45,875 nucleotides of DNA from Lacticaseibacillus zeae DSM 20178 = KCTC 3804 (GTDB lineage: Bacteria; Bacillota; Bacilli; Lactobacillales; Lactobacillaceae). The notes beneath the pieces are model-generated. The model was not told the DNA's origin, searched no databases, and was given only the letters and a program-made list of their open reading frames with translations. This document shows positions 34,067-42,572 of the stretch, one piece after another. The first letter of the stretch is position 1, and each line of letters opens with the position of its first letter. Location: contig NZ_BACQ01000054.1 of assembly GCF_000260435.1 (NCBI RefSeq), positions 1 to 45,875 on the forward strand, in the 5' to 3' direction. The position numbers and the translations under genes are program-made.

Positions 34067-34400
34067 CTATTGCCGACACGATCTATTATCAACAGGGAAA
34101 TTCTCCAAATTCTTGTTGAAACGATCGGACAAGCTATAAAAGATAGCTAACATCAGGACTATAACTACTATCCGAAATTGCTTAGGTGGATTTATCTTCG
34201 TGTAAAACGCCGCAAGTAAATAAAATACCGCTGAACCAGCAAAAAGCAACATGTCTGTATTAAGAATACTATGCCGCTATCCTTCCAAAAATATTCTATT
34301 TGGTCGTGTCCTTTGGTCTGAGGATCTTTCAGCATGAACAAATTAACTAACAGCGTTAGAATGAGCGGAATAACTGTAAAGTAACTGAAATACAGTTGAA
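34067..34400 (-). pseudogene. Broken copy of the membrane immunity family
   Basis: Two overlapping frames together resemble the middle and end of the 34470-35054 product: LYFSYFTVIPLILTLLVNLF, KDPQTKGHDQIEYFWKDSGIVFLIQT, then after a frameshift near 34250 LLFAGSAVFYLLAAFYTKINPPKQF. The first ~75 residues are missing. Confidence 0.7.
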
Positions 34401-34469
34401 AACCTCAACCTAAATCGCCAGACACTGAATATCAAAACTGCTTTTCTAAACGGCTACAGAACCAAATGG

Positions 34470-35054
34470 CTAATTTGTCGCTCCAGCTTTCTTAATTATT
34501 CCCATTACTCCTTTCCAAAGCATGATGAGAACAACAGGAAAGGCTAACCATGAAATCACCATAAGAGCTTTTGATAAAATTTCGATTTGCTTTGGTGGAG
34601 TGATCACGGTGTAAATTGCACTCATTAAGCTAAACAGAAAACCCCACTCAAGAAGCAGTAAGGCTTGTATCAGAAAAACAATTCCCCCTGACTGAAAGTA
34701 TTCAATCTGACCATGATACTTACTTTGTGGATTTCGCAGCAAATGAAGCATAGTCAAATCAATAACCAAAGTAATGATAAAAGGAATCATTATCATTATT
34801 GCAAAAAGAACTGAGATATAAATCCCGAGGCTTTCATCCGGAACATGTAAATGCTCCCCCAAAGGTGTAACGACAAGTATTGGTGTCGCCACGGATAAAA
34901 TAAATGATAGAAATATTATCACCCCGCGCGCCATACTACCAATCTTCTTGTAAACCGTTAAAGCTGACACTAGCGGAAGAGCAAGAATCTCGAAAATAAC
35001 ATACAGGACAACTCCCAGTTCTAAAGCAAAATCAGATCGCATAACCCAGTCCAT
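34470..35054 (-). CDS. Membrane immunity protein for the adjacent LXG toxin
   Basis: 194 residues with about five spans: MDWVMRSDFALELGVVLYVIFEI, ILVVTPLGEHL, NPQSKYHGQIEYFQSGGIVFLIQ, ITPPKQIEIL and a C-terminal span. It starts 2 nt after the stop of the LXG toxin at 35057-36577, with GGGAGGG 7 nt before the ATG. Tight coupling to a polymorphic toxin and multi-span topology point to an immunity protein acting at the membrane. A second copy follows the orphan toxin tip (37890-38474); a third is an orphan (33367-33954). Confidence 0.72.
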   Translation of the reverse strand: MDWVMRSDFALELGVVLYVIFEILALPLVSALTVYKKIGSMARGVIIFLSFILSVATPILVVTPLGEHLHVPDESLGIYISVLFAIMIMIPFIITLVIDLTMLHLLRNPQSKYHGQIEYFQSGGIVFLIQALLLLEWGFLFSLMSAIYTVITPPKQIEILSKALMVISWLAFPVVLIMLWKGVMGIIKKAGATN

Positions 35055-35056
35055 CG

Positions 35057-36577
35057 TCAATCCCTCCCGCCAATAGCCGTAGTCCATATTTTATCTTCAT
35101 TTTTCTGAAATGATTTTATGCCAGCTCTGAAGATTACTTTTCCGCCAAGCGTTGGAATACTTTTGGCAACAGGGTCGGTAATCGCATCATCAATCTTGTC
35201 GTTAACGGCGTCCTTCCCAACCTCTTTCGCCGTTTCTATTCCATAAACCTTGGAAATTGCACCTGTTGTCAAGAACTTATGTCCTGCTGCTGCTTTGGTT
35301 AATGCTTTGCCTTTTCCTATACAGCCTAGTGATCTAGCCATGACTCCGACATTACTTTTAACGGCGCCCCATGCCATTCGGGCACCCAAACCGCTTTCAT
35401 GCCAAGTCTTGTACGTATCCAAGACACTTATTTTGCTAGCTCCATGAACCAAATATCCCGTATCTGCCAACTTGGTAACAGCTGCCCCCGATCCCAAGAC
35501 AGACGTAACCAGTTCTATGGATCCATAAACCGTTGAGCCGTTCTTCTTGCCAAGCATCTGTTGCATGAATCCCTCGGCTAATCCAGCTTGGTCTTTATTC
35601 AATTGCGCTGATTTAATGTTACCTACTAAATCAGATGCTGATAACCCGGTACTAACAGCAGTCATAGCTACTACGAGTGGTGTTGCCGCACCAGCGGTCG
35701 CAACTGTGAGGGCTGCGCCAACAGCAAGGAAAAAGCCATTCACCCATACTTTAGACCACCGATCTTGCTGCTCCTGTGCCTTTTGCTGAGCAATCCTTTT
35801 GTCATAATCTCTCTGATCTTTCCGGTAGATTTGAATCAACTTAAGTGCGCCACGATCCATATTGGCAGATTGTCGATTTTGTTCGGCTAAGCTGTTCATG
35901 TCTTCGAGAAAAGCTTGCCCGACTAAGGCCGCAAAACCACCTGCCTGATATTGATCTAAAGTTGGTTGCTTCCCATTTGCATATTGGGCGATCATGCTGC
36001 GAATCTTAGTGATCATCGTCTGCAGATCATCTGTATCTTGGGCGTGCTCAACTTCATACATGCCCCACTTCTCCTGTTGATCATCAATTAAGTGATTCAT
36101 GTTGCTTAAATGATCTTCAAGTGAGGCCCCGTATGCACTAACTTTGCTACGGCCAGATGTTGAGATAATGTCATCTACGGCATCTAACGTATTGACGACG
36201 CTTCTCCTAATTGGCGTGATTTTTGGTTTTTCTTCTTTAATCTTGCGTTGCAGCGCCTCGTAATCCTGATCAATAAGGCGAAAACTCTCACCACCATCAA
36301 CTTCCGGATATTCGGCAACATAATCATCCAAGACGATTTCAAAGCTTTCAATCAGCGTCAGCAAGCTATTAATGATACCCGAAACGTGAACTTCATCAAT
36401 GTAGCTTCTGACCGCATCCGCTGTCGTTCCCTGATAATTTGGCGAATGCCCGAGATTCGTCAGTGCACTTTTCAGGCTTTGTAGCTTTTCCTTGCGTCGT
36501 TCAAGGCCCCGATGCATATCACGTTGGTATTCGACTAATCGTTCGAAATCAATTTGATCGCCTGCACTCTTTGCCAT
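35057..36577 (-). CDS. LXG-domain T7SS effector toxin
   Basis: 506 residues. The N-terminal ~230 residues form a long alpha-helical LXG-type export domain (IDFERLVEYQRDMHRGLERR, YQGTTADAVRSYIDEVH, GIINSLLTLIESFEIVLDDYVAEYP). A hydrophobic stretch follows (VWVNGFFLAVGAALTVATAG and PLVVAMTAVSTGLSA, about residues 275-315) and then a C-terminal toxin region with KDAVNDKIDDAITDPVAKSI and PTLGGKVIFRAGIKSF. The tail from PLVVAM onward is shared with the orphan tip at 38477-39115. The start at 36577 follows GAGGAG by 8 nt. It lacks its own TIGR04197/DUF4176 helpers. Activity unknown; membrane immunity suggests the envelope as target. Confidence 0.8.
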   Translation of the reverse strand: MAKSAGDQIDFERLVEYQRDMHRGLERRKEKLQSLKSALTNLGHSPNYQGTTADAVRSYIDEVHVSGIINSLLTLIESFEIVLDDYVAEYPEVDGGESFRLIDQDYEALQRKIKEEKPKITPIRRSVVNTLDAVDDIISTSGRSKVSAYGASLEDHLSNMNHLIDDQQEKWGMYEVEHAQDTDDLQTMITKIRSMIAQYANGKQPTLDQYQAGGFAALVGQAFLEDMNSLAEQNRQSANMDRGALKLIQIYRKDQRDYDKRIAQQKAQEQQDRWSKVWVNGFFLAVGAALTVATAGAATPLVVAMTAVSTGLSASDLVGNIKSAQLNKDQAGLAEGFMQQMLGKKNGSTVYGSIELVTSVLGSGAAVTKLADTGYLVHGASKISVLDTYKTWHESGLGARMAWGAVKSNVGVMARSLGCIGKGKALTKAAAGHKFLTTGAISKVYGIETAKEVGKDAVNDKIDDAITDPVAKSIPTLGGKVIFRAGIKSFQKNEDKIWTTAIGGRD

Positions 36578-36711
36578 ATCAATCACTCCTCGTCTATTTA
36601 AATCACAATTAAGTTCTCACAAAAATAAACTCCTTAAGGTAATCTCATATGGTCAAAATCTTTTTAGATTAGAAGGACACTGACCGCATTTCTAGGGAAT
36701 ACGTAACCTAG

Positions 36712-36906
36712 TTAAAATATCGCTACATAAATCACGTAGATCGTAATAATGACTATCAGTACGGACATTCCCCAATAAACATAGGTAAACGGAATTTCCG
36801 AAGCTGTTTTATTAGGTGTTTCGACTACCGTTCTCTTCCAAACTGGGTACAACGTAACCATTAGACCTATCATGAGAATTAATTTGAGCCACGTTGTTAA
36901 ATCCAT
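36712..36906 (-). CDS. Small two-span membrane protein (divergent paralogue)
   Basis: 64 residues: MDLTTWLKLILMIGLMVTLY, PVWKRTVVETPNKTASEIPF, TYVYWGMSVLIVIITIYVIYV. The same plan as 31746 and 37018 (LYPVW...P.K..S...FTYVYW) but clearly diverged. GGAGG lies 7 nt before the ATG. It lies just upstream of the LXG toxin gene. Function unknown. Confidence 0.6.
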   Translation of the reverse strand: MDLTTWLKLILMIGLMVTLYPVWKRTVVETPNKTASEIPFTYVYWGMSVLIVIITIYVIYVAIF

Positions 36907-37017
36907 ACTCGTTCCTCCAAACCTTGGTATACCCATAACTTCGGATGTCCAAATCTTGTCAGGTTAATCGCTGACATTATCCTGCTCGGCCTGTTTGTTG
37001 TCTTTCCCTACTTGACT

Positions 37018-37227
37018 TTAAAAAACCATACCCGTCATTGCTGCCAACAAAATGGAAGCAACCGTCCGGAGTGCTACTAGACCGACAAAAAACCAATAAA
37101 CATATGTAAACCACATTTGTGATGCCTTTTTATCAGGACTCTCCGCTACCTTCTTCCGCCACGTTGGATACAATGCAATAACAAGAACAGTAAGAATAAT
37201 AAGCTCAATCCATTTGTATAAATCCAT
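37018..37227 (-). CDS. Small two-span membrane protein, close paralogue of 31746
   Basis: 69 residues: MDLYKWIELIILTVLVIALY, PTWRKKVAESPDKKASQMWF, TYVYWFFVGLVALRTVASILL. The start at 37227 aligns with the paralogue; an upstream extension of 16 residues is not conserved. No recognised family. Confidence 0.6.
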   Translation of the reverse strand: MDLYKWIELIILTVLVIALYPTWRKKVAESPDKKASQMWFTYVYWFFVGLVALRTVASILLAAMTGMVF

Positions 37228-37377
37228 GTCTTCCACCATTCCTTTTTGTTTGATGATTTCCGGAATTATAGCCAAGTAACCATTACGCTTGGGCTATTCT
37301 CTGCATAAATCCGTTTAATCGATTGGCAATTTTTATTGCGATCTACGGATAGGCCACAAAAACGTAAAAGACCATTC

Positions 37378-37728
37378 CTACCCGGATACCGAAAATACCA
37401 GTTTTTCCTTATTTATACCTGTCAGAACTACCACCGCTCTTCTGTTCTTACTGTGTAACCATAAGAACCAAAATAAAGGGAAATGAAACGAAACATGATC
37501 GGCCCGAAAGAAGCCCCAGTTTTGGTTTAAAGAAAAAGCCATAACAAGAGGAGCAAAGGAAACTACCAAAAAGGCAGAGGCTAATCAGAAAGCCCGCTTT
37601 GATTTCGACTCCATATTATGTGTTATCATCACAGCCAATGCAGGAAGCGTTAGCAGTCCAGAAACTATGTTAAGTACTAGGAGAACATAAAATACCATTT
37701 TAGAGGCGAAGATTTCATTCATATGCAT
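37378..37728 (-). pseudogene. Small membrane protein gene interrupted by an in-frame TGA
   Basis: From ATG 37728/37722 it reads MNEIFASKMVFYVLLVLNIV...SKSKRAF, TGA (37585-37587), then LASAFLVVSFAPLVMAFSLN...ending VFSVSG-stop. The combined 115-residue product would have three spans and a consistent frame, so a Trp-to-stop change (AF-W-LASAF) is likely. Family unknown. Confidence 0.55.
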
Positions 37729-37795
37729 TTGGTCCTCTTTCTGCCATACCGGATATACCCGACAACAAGGTTAATAAGAATGATTAAATTTCCAA
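37725..37795 (-). pseudogene. Relic of the small two-span membrane protein family
   Basis: NLIILINLVVGYIRYGRKRTK matches ELIILIALAVGLYPVWRKKA of 31746-31949. No start and no second half remain. Confidence 0.5.
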
Positions 37796-37889
37796 TCTTA
37801 GTACTAAACCCAAGCGCACTATTCTAAACGCAGAGATCACTTTTCTTAAATTGTCGGAATGCTTCTCACACATGCTTCAAAAGCAATTA

Positions 37890-38474
37890 TTAGTTTATTC
37901 CGCCAACTTTCTTAATTAGTCGCAATAAACCTTTCCAAGCCTTCAAAAGAATAACGGGAAATACCAGCAAAGAAAGTAACATAAGGATTTTAGATATAGT
38001 GTAAATTTGCTTTGGGGGATTAATCACATAATAAATTGCGGCTAAAGAGCCGAGTAAAAAGCACCATTCAAAAATCAGCAGAGCCTGCATCAAAAAAACA
38101 ATACTACCCGATTGAAAGTATTCAATCTGATCGTGATATTTATTTTGTGGATTCCGTAACCAATGAAGCATACCCAAATCAATAGCCATGACAATGATGA
38201 AGGGAATAGCTATCATGATCGCAAAGAGTACCGAGATGTATATTTCAAAACTTTCATTTGGCACACGCAAGTAAGATCCCAAAGGTGTCACAACGAGTAT
38301 TGGCGTTGCCACAGCTAAAATAAAAGATAAAAATATCGTCACACCTTGCATAACATTGCTTATCTTCCTGTGCACCGTCAAAATCGACACTATCGGGACT
38401 GCCAAAATTTCAAAAACGACATACAGGACAATTCCCAGTTCCATTGCCAAATCTGATCGCATAAACCAATCCAT
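37890..38474 (-). CDS. Membrane immunity protein for the orphan toxin tip
   Basis: 194 residues, about five spans, very similar to 34470-35054 (MDWFMRSDLAMELGIVLYVVFEI; ILVVTPLGSYL; NPQNKYHDQIEYFQSGSIVFLMQ; INPPKQIYTISK). It starts about 2 nt after the stop of the toxin tip. A slightly earlier ATG (38480) overlaps that stop, but the paralogues begin at MDWFMRS. It probably protects against toxins carrying the downstream-type tip. Confidence 0.72.
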   Translation of the reverse strand: MDWFMRSDLAMELGIVLYVVFEILAVPIVSILTVHRKISNVMQGVTIFLSFILAVATPILVVTPLGSYLRVPNESFEIYISVLFAIMIAIPFIIVMAIDLGMLHWLRNPQNKYHDQIEYFQSGSIVFLMQALLIFEWCFLLGSLAAIYYVINPPKQIYTISKILMLLSLLVFPVILLKAWKGLLRLIKKVGGIN

Positions 38475-38476
38475 CG

Positions 38477-39115
38477 TCATTTTTCCCCCTCAATGGTATC
38501 TATAAACGCGTTGTCTCCGTGTTTCTCGAATGCTTTGATACCTGACCTGAAGATTACTTTACCTCCAAGTGTTGGAAAACTCTTAGCAACGGGATCCGTA
38601 ATCTCATCATCAATCTTGTCGTTGACATATTTCTTTCCAAACTCCTCTGCACCGGCCTCTCCGTATGCCCCTAAGCCATGAAGGCCTGCTGACCATTTAC
38701 TTTCCCTTGCAACTTCGGTTAATTGTGGCAACACATGCCCGTTGTTAGACACTGATACAGGACGAAGCATCATCTGAATATTACTGCTTGCCGTATAGCC
38801 TGCCATCTTTAATCCTGTCACACGGCCGTCAATGGCACTCCAGTTTCTGTACGCATCAACTACGCTTTCTTTACTTGCTGTTTGAATCAAGTAACCCTTA
38901 TCTGCCAAACTTGTAATTGCTTTCCCTGATCCAACGACAGCGGTTGCTAACTCTACAGTTCCGTAAACCAACGATCCCTTTTTCTTACCGAGAGCTTGTT
39001 GCATAAGGCCTTCAACTGGTCCGGCTTGATCTTTATTCAATTGTGCGGATCGAATATTCCCAAGCAGATCAAGAGCTGAAAACGCCGTATTAGCACCAAA
39101 CATGGCTACTACCAA
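38477..39115 (-). pseudogene. Orphan C-terminal toxin tip lacking the LXG export domain
   Basis: 212 residues aligned throughout with the C-terminal part of the 35057-36577 toxin: PLVVAM, LLGNIRSAQLNKDQAG, KKKGSLVYGTVELATAV, KYVNDKIDDEITDPVAKSF and PTLGGKVIFRSGIKAFEKHGD. The match begins at about GTATPLVVAM (39140), upstream of which unrelated sequence starts. With no LXG domain it could not be exported by T7SS, so it is either a silent cassette that can recombine into the full toxin or a remnant. The middle (VSVSNNGHVLPQLTEVARES) differs from the full toxin, so it is a distinct allele. Confidence 0.7.
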
Positions 39116-39273
39116 TGGCGTTGCTGTGCCACTTCCTTTTAAATTTAAAAAACAACGGTAAATAATTAACGATCTTCATTCATGGATGGAGCATTCTTAA
39201 AAGCATCTTTACTTGTAACGACTCCCTCTTCTAAGTCATTGACTACGAATCGTTTTTGTCTCTCTTAAAGCAA

Positions 39274-39918
39274 TCAACGAAAATAATATTTCTTATTGAT
39301 CGCAAAGCTTATCAGCGAAAGATTTAATGAGAAAAACGAAAATGTTGCATATAAAATTAGGGTCAGGAGATCGAAATCAAGGTATATTAAAAGGAGGGTT
39401 AGGAAAACGGTGCTTCCTATACTAATAATAAAGGCAACCAACTTTATAAAGAAGATCCTCGGGTTTATTTGTTTTAGTTGAAAGCGAATATTTCGTGGCT
39501 CCTCTAGTCGTCCGATCAAGGATTCCATCCTTTCCCGTCTCGAAGTCATTAACTTTACTTTTACGAATACCAAGAGTAGCAATATGAAACCCAAGATGGT
39601 CATTCTTAAATTCTTAGAAATATCGAACGTAAGGTATTGTCTAATGAAGTCATATCCAATAGTTATCGTTACAATAATCGGCACTCCAGTTACAATTGTT
39701 CTTGGAGTTGGATTGGGATCCTCAAGTTTTAGTTTGTCTAATTGTTCTTTCTTTAATGGATAACTTTTTCTCTTAACATATCCGTCTCCAAATGGACTAA
39801 GCCAATCTTGCGCTTTTGCTTCTAAGTCTATAAGATAGCCTGTATTATCTGGCAATTCAGCAACTTTATAACGATAATTTCCAACAAGGTTTCTTATTGT
39901 TGCTTCCAATGCATTCAC
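39274..39918 (-). CDS. DUF443 immunity protein (subfamily 1) for the adjacent LXG toxin
   Basis: 214 residues, GTG start at 39918, 26 nt after the LXG toxin stop. Signature: TIRNLVGNYRYKVAELPDNTG, LIDLEAKAQDWLSPFG, GYVKRKSYPLKKEQ, RRERMESLIGRLEEP, with four to five spans. DUF443 next to a glycine-rich LXG toxin matches the TspA-TsaI arrangement. It is the reference member for the orphan copies 28407, 29203 (broken), 30037 and the relic at 29960. Confidence 0.82.
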   Translation of the reverse strand: MNALEATIRNLVGNYRYKVAELPDNTGYLIDLEAKAQDWLSPFGDGYVKRKSYPLKKEQLDKLKLEDPNPTPRTIVTGVPIIVTITIGYDFIRQYLTFDISKNLRMTILGFILLLLVFVKVKLMTSRRERMESLIGRLEEPRNIRFQLKQINPRIFFIKLVAFIISIGSTVFLTLLLIYLDFDLLTLILYATFSFFSLNLSLISFAINKKYYFR

Positions 39919-39944
39919 GTCCTTGTATATTTTCCTATATCAGC

Positions 39945-41381
39945 TTAATCCGTAGATTTTCCGATACCTTGGTTTGTCTCATACCAAGGTACCCCTTGGT
40001 AGTTGTAGTTCACTTTGTCCCACTGTGTCTTTTTGGTGAGATTCTTCCAAATATTGTTTAAACTTTTTTGTACTGTATTTCCGACCCCGTCAAGAGCAGT
40101 TTGCATACCCATAAAGTTACGATTATATAGCTGTGCAAATCCTGCACTAATTACCATACCCAATGCGATGCCCCCAATCGCTGCTAAGGTTGCTGGGCCA
40201 CCAAGTGCAGTAATAACGCCTCCAACAACAACTCCGCCGATCTTACCCCCCACGGACCCCACAACAACACTTGCTCCATTATGCACAATCGCCTGGCCCA
40301 AATTCTTATGCTCATTTAGCATGTCATTGGCCACACCCAGACCCGCCGTAGCCATTGTGATCCCTCCGCCAATCTTACCGTGACCCAGCTTCTCTCCAAG
40401 GTCTGCAAGTGTCTTCCCGCGTTGGGCGACTTTGGTACCAACATCTCTTGCAGGATCAACTGTGTCCGTCATCGCAAAACCGGGGTCACCCGATGCTGTT
40501 TTCGGCCCCATTGTCGCGTTCTTCATGGCGTAAGTCGAACCGAGGTACTCCTGTAACAAACCAACCATCTTTAGATAGCCTCTAAAGCTACTGACATGCC
40601 CTTTCTCTAAAAGGGAAACATAGCCGCCCCAATCAAGATGATGTTGTTTGGCAAATTCCTTTTCGCCTCGCAACCGCGCTGCTTTCTCTGTCCTAACTTC
40701 TTCGAGTTGCCGCATTTTTTTATCCCGCGCTTGTACGAGATTTCGGTAATCGGCATTGCCAACGTCGCTGTTGAACTTAGAACTTCCAAATGCCAGCCCT
40801 TTAATCCGGTTGGCCGCGTTTAGTTTGGATTGGGTGGCGGAAACCAGATCCTGAAGCGCGCTTAATCCGTCGAATTGGCTTTCAAAGTTATGCACCCAAT
40901 TAATGGTGTGCGTCAGAACTTCTTTTGTGTCGGATAATTCGCGAGTAAACGCACTGTGGCTCGGCATCGAGATATCAACAATGTTATCGATGCTGGTGTA
41001 GATACTCCGGGTCTTGCTATCGAGACTGTCTTTATCCTGGGCCAGTTGATCCAGTCGGCGCTTGAGCGAACTGAGCGTGTCCTCATCCAAGACCGCGCTC
41101 TGACTATGTTCTTCAACCGTTGAAGCGAAGCTTTCAATCTCTTTGTTGAAGCCATCAACCAGTAACTTGTAAGCATCGCGCATCGCCACACTGATCGGCA
41201 GGTGAATATTATTCACGTCATCGGCAATCGCGTCACCGACTTTGCCTTCAAGCGCTTTCGAATCAGCGATTCGAGCGAATGATACGCTTGAATCATCGAG
41301 TTTCTTCGATAAGGCATTCACTTTGTCCGCGAAGGTTTCCTTAGCTTCGTGAACCTCGCTCATATCAATGTGAAATCCCAT
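39945..41381 (-). CDS. LXG toxin with glycine-zipper membrane-active tail
   Basis: 478 residues. Residues 1-~210 are an LXG domain (MGFHIDMSEVHEAKETF, RIADSKALEGKVGDAIADD, DEDTLSSLKRRLDQL, VHNFESQFDGLSALQ). After a helical linker, residues about 360-425 are glycine-rich and hydrophobic (IGGGITMATAGLG; VVVGSVGGKIGGVVVGGV; ALGGPATLAAIGGIALGM), resembling the pore- or depolarisation-type tails of TspA/TelE-like LXG toxins. The stop of the DUF4176-like gene overlaps its ATG (TAATG). A DUF443 immunity gene follows. Paralogous along the LXG domain with the 43569-44867 toxin. Membrane depolarisation is inferred from the tail and the immunity type. Confidence 0.88.
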   Translation of the reverse strand: MGFHIDMSEVHEAKETFADKVNALSKKLDDSSVSFARIADSKALEGKVGDAIADDVNNIHLPISVAMRDAYKLLVDGFNKEIESFASTVEEHSQSAVLDEDTLSSLKRRLDQLAQDKDSLDSKTRSIYTSIDNIVDISMPSHSAFTRELSDTKEVLTHTINWVHNFESQFDGLSALQDLVSATQSKLNAANRIKGLAFGSSKFNSDVGNADYRNLVQARDKKMRQLEEVRTEKAARLRGEKEFAKQHHLDWGGYVSLLEKGHVSSFRGYLKMVGLLQEYLGSTYAMKNATMGPKTASGDPGFAMTDTVDPARDVGTKVAQRGKTLADLGEKLGHGKIGGGITMATAGLGVANDMLNEHKNLGQAIVHNGASVVVGSVGGKIGGVVVGGVITALGGPATLAAIGGIALGMVISAGFAQLYNRNFMGMQTALDGVGNTVQKSLNNIWKNLTKKTQWDKVNYNYQGVPWYETNQGIGKSTD

Positions 41382-42100
41382 TAACCCTCATCTTCTTTCC
41401 TGTCTTGAATGGCGCCAACATATTTCCTTGCCGCCTCACTATCCATAAACGCAGCGGATCGTTTATTCAAGGCGAGCTGGTTGGTCCGTAAGACCTTCTC
41501 TGAAAAGTCATGTTCAAACTGATTGGCAGGCCCCATCATCTCAACGCGTTCAATCATCATATTCGTGATAAAGAGCGGATCCGTATGCGGAATCTCCCCA
41601 TACGGCCAGAACCTTGCCAAATAATCGATTAGGTAGTTGGAAAACTCCCCCTCAAGGGGAATCTTGCGACTGGTAATCACCACTTCAAGCGGCCGATCCA
41701 CAAACGGTTCGGTCAGCTCTGAAGCCAAAAGATCTTTATCAAGGATCAGCACCGTGCCAATCGGATAAATGGGACTAAACACCGCATCAACACAGCCTAG
41801 AAGAAACATAAAATCATTGCCATTTAAGCTAACGTGTTCGTTGCCCTTGACGATTTCGATTTGATCGCCTTGATAACGAAACCTGAAGACCATATCATCG
41901 CCAACTAAGGTTTTATACGTATAGGCATCGGCACCCTTAGCGAGACTCTTATACAACCGACGCAATTGCTGACCGCTGTTACCCAGTCGCATCAGGATAT
42001 TAAGCAGCTTTTCATCAACGACTGTTTTAGGCGCAAAATCGTGGTTTGCCATTAACTCCTGAAGCATCTTTTGATTGTCTAACTTGACGGTATCTGCCAT
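41381..42100 (-). CDS. DUF4176-like T7SS helper protein
   Basis: 239 residues, soluble. An N-terminal helical part (LQELMANHDFAPKTVVDEKLL, LRRLYKSLAKGADAYTYKTL) is followed by a DUF4176-like domain: YPIGTVLILDKDLL, LEVVITSRKIPLEGE, NYLIDYLARFWPYGE and TNMMIERVEMMGP. It overlaps the helper gene upstream and the toxin downstream (TAATG at both ends), so the three are translationally coupled. Close paralogue of 44867-45586. Such proteins accompany LXG effectors and likely act in effector loading, though the role is not established. Confidence 0.75.
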   Translation of the reverse strand: MADTVKLDNQKMLQELMANHDFAPKTVVDEKLLNILMRLGNSGQQLRRLYKSLAKGADAYTYKTLVGDDMVFRFRYQGDQIEIVKGNEHVSLNGNDFMFLLGCVDAVFSPIYPIGTVLILDKDLLASELTEPFVDRPLEVVITSRKIPLEGEFSNYLIDYLARFWPYGEIPHTDPLFITNMMIERVEMMGPANQFEHDFSEKVLRTNQLALNKRSAAFMDSEAARKYVGAIQDRKEDEG

Positions 42101-42393
42101 TACTTGATCCTCCGAACGCTAGCACGACTGATTGCCTGGGCGTCTTGTTCGTCATTGGTCTGAATCTTTTGACCGACACTTAGCATCTTGGTCGTATCGT
42201 TCATTGCATAGACCGTATACTGCTTTAAAAGCTGCCCGAGGACGGCTTCTTCATCATAAAGGGCCTTAAAGTTTCGACTGCTGGTTTTCGCGACTTCACT
42301 GCCCTTTGCCGGCGTCACCGCTTCATTGTCACTAGCGGCATGACTGACCACTTTGGACCATTGATCCGATGAATAACTGATTTTCCCTGTCAT
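42100..42393 (-). CDS. TIGR04197/DUF3130-like small helical T7SS protein (LXG partner)
   Basis: 97 residues, all-helical, WXG100-sized: KISYSSDQWSKVVSHAASDN, EVAKTSSRNFKALYDEEAVL, MLSVGQKIQTNDEQDAQ. This fits the TIGR04197/DUF3130 (Lap2-type) proteins that bind the LXG domain and form the export signal. AGGAGG precedes the ATG. It heads the second LXG operon and is paralogous with the partial gene at the right edge. Confidence 0.75.
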   Translation of the reverse strand: MTGKISYSSDQWSKVVSHAASDNEAVTPAKGSEVAKTSSRNFKALYDEEAVLGQLLKQYTVYAMNDTTKMLSVGQKIQTNDEQDAQAISRASVRRIK

Positions 42394-42572
42394 CGTCGTT
42401 CCTCCTATTCCGCTGCGAGCTTCGCAATCTGCTCGATTGGTTGACTAACCTTTCTGTCCATCACGTCAGTCTACATTTCCTACAGTCCGATCTTGGTGTT
42501 GATGCTTTGGATCGTACAATCTTTCAACAATTCCGACGAATTCCGAACAGTACGCCCTATGTAAAGAATCCC

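Noticed and set aside
39166-39262. Open stretch RQKRFVVNDLEEGVVTSKDAFKNAPSMNEDR-stop before the toxin tip
   Set aside because: No start codon, preceded by an in-frame stop, and no match to the toxins here; possibly debris of another toxin tail, but not supportable as a gene.
42394-42572. A small frame MDRKVSQPIEQIAKLAAE upstream of the second LXG operon as a separate helper gene
   Set aside because: Only 18 codons with a poor ribosome binding site; too short to support. It may be the tail of a lost helper.
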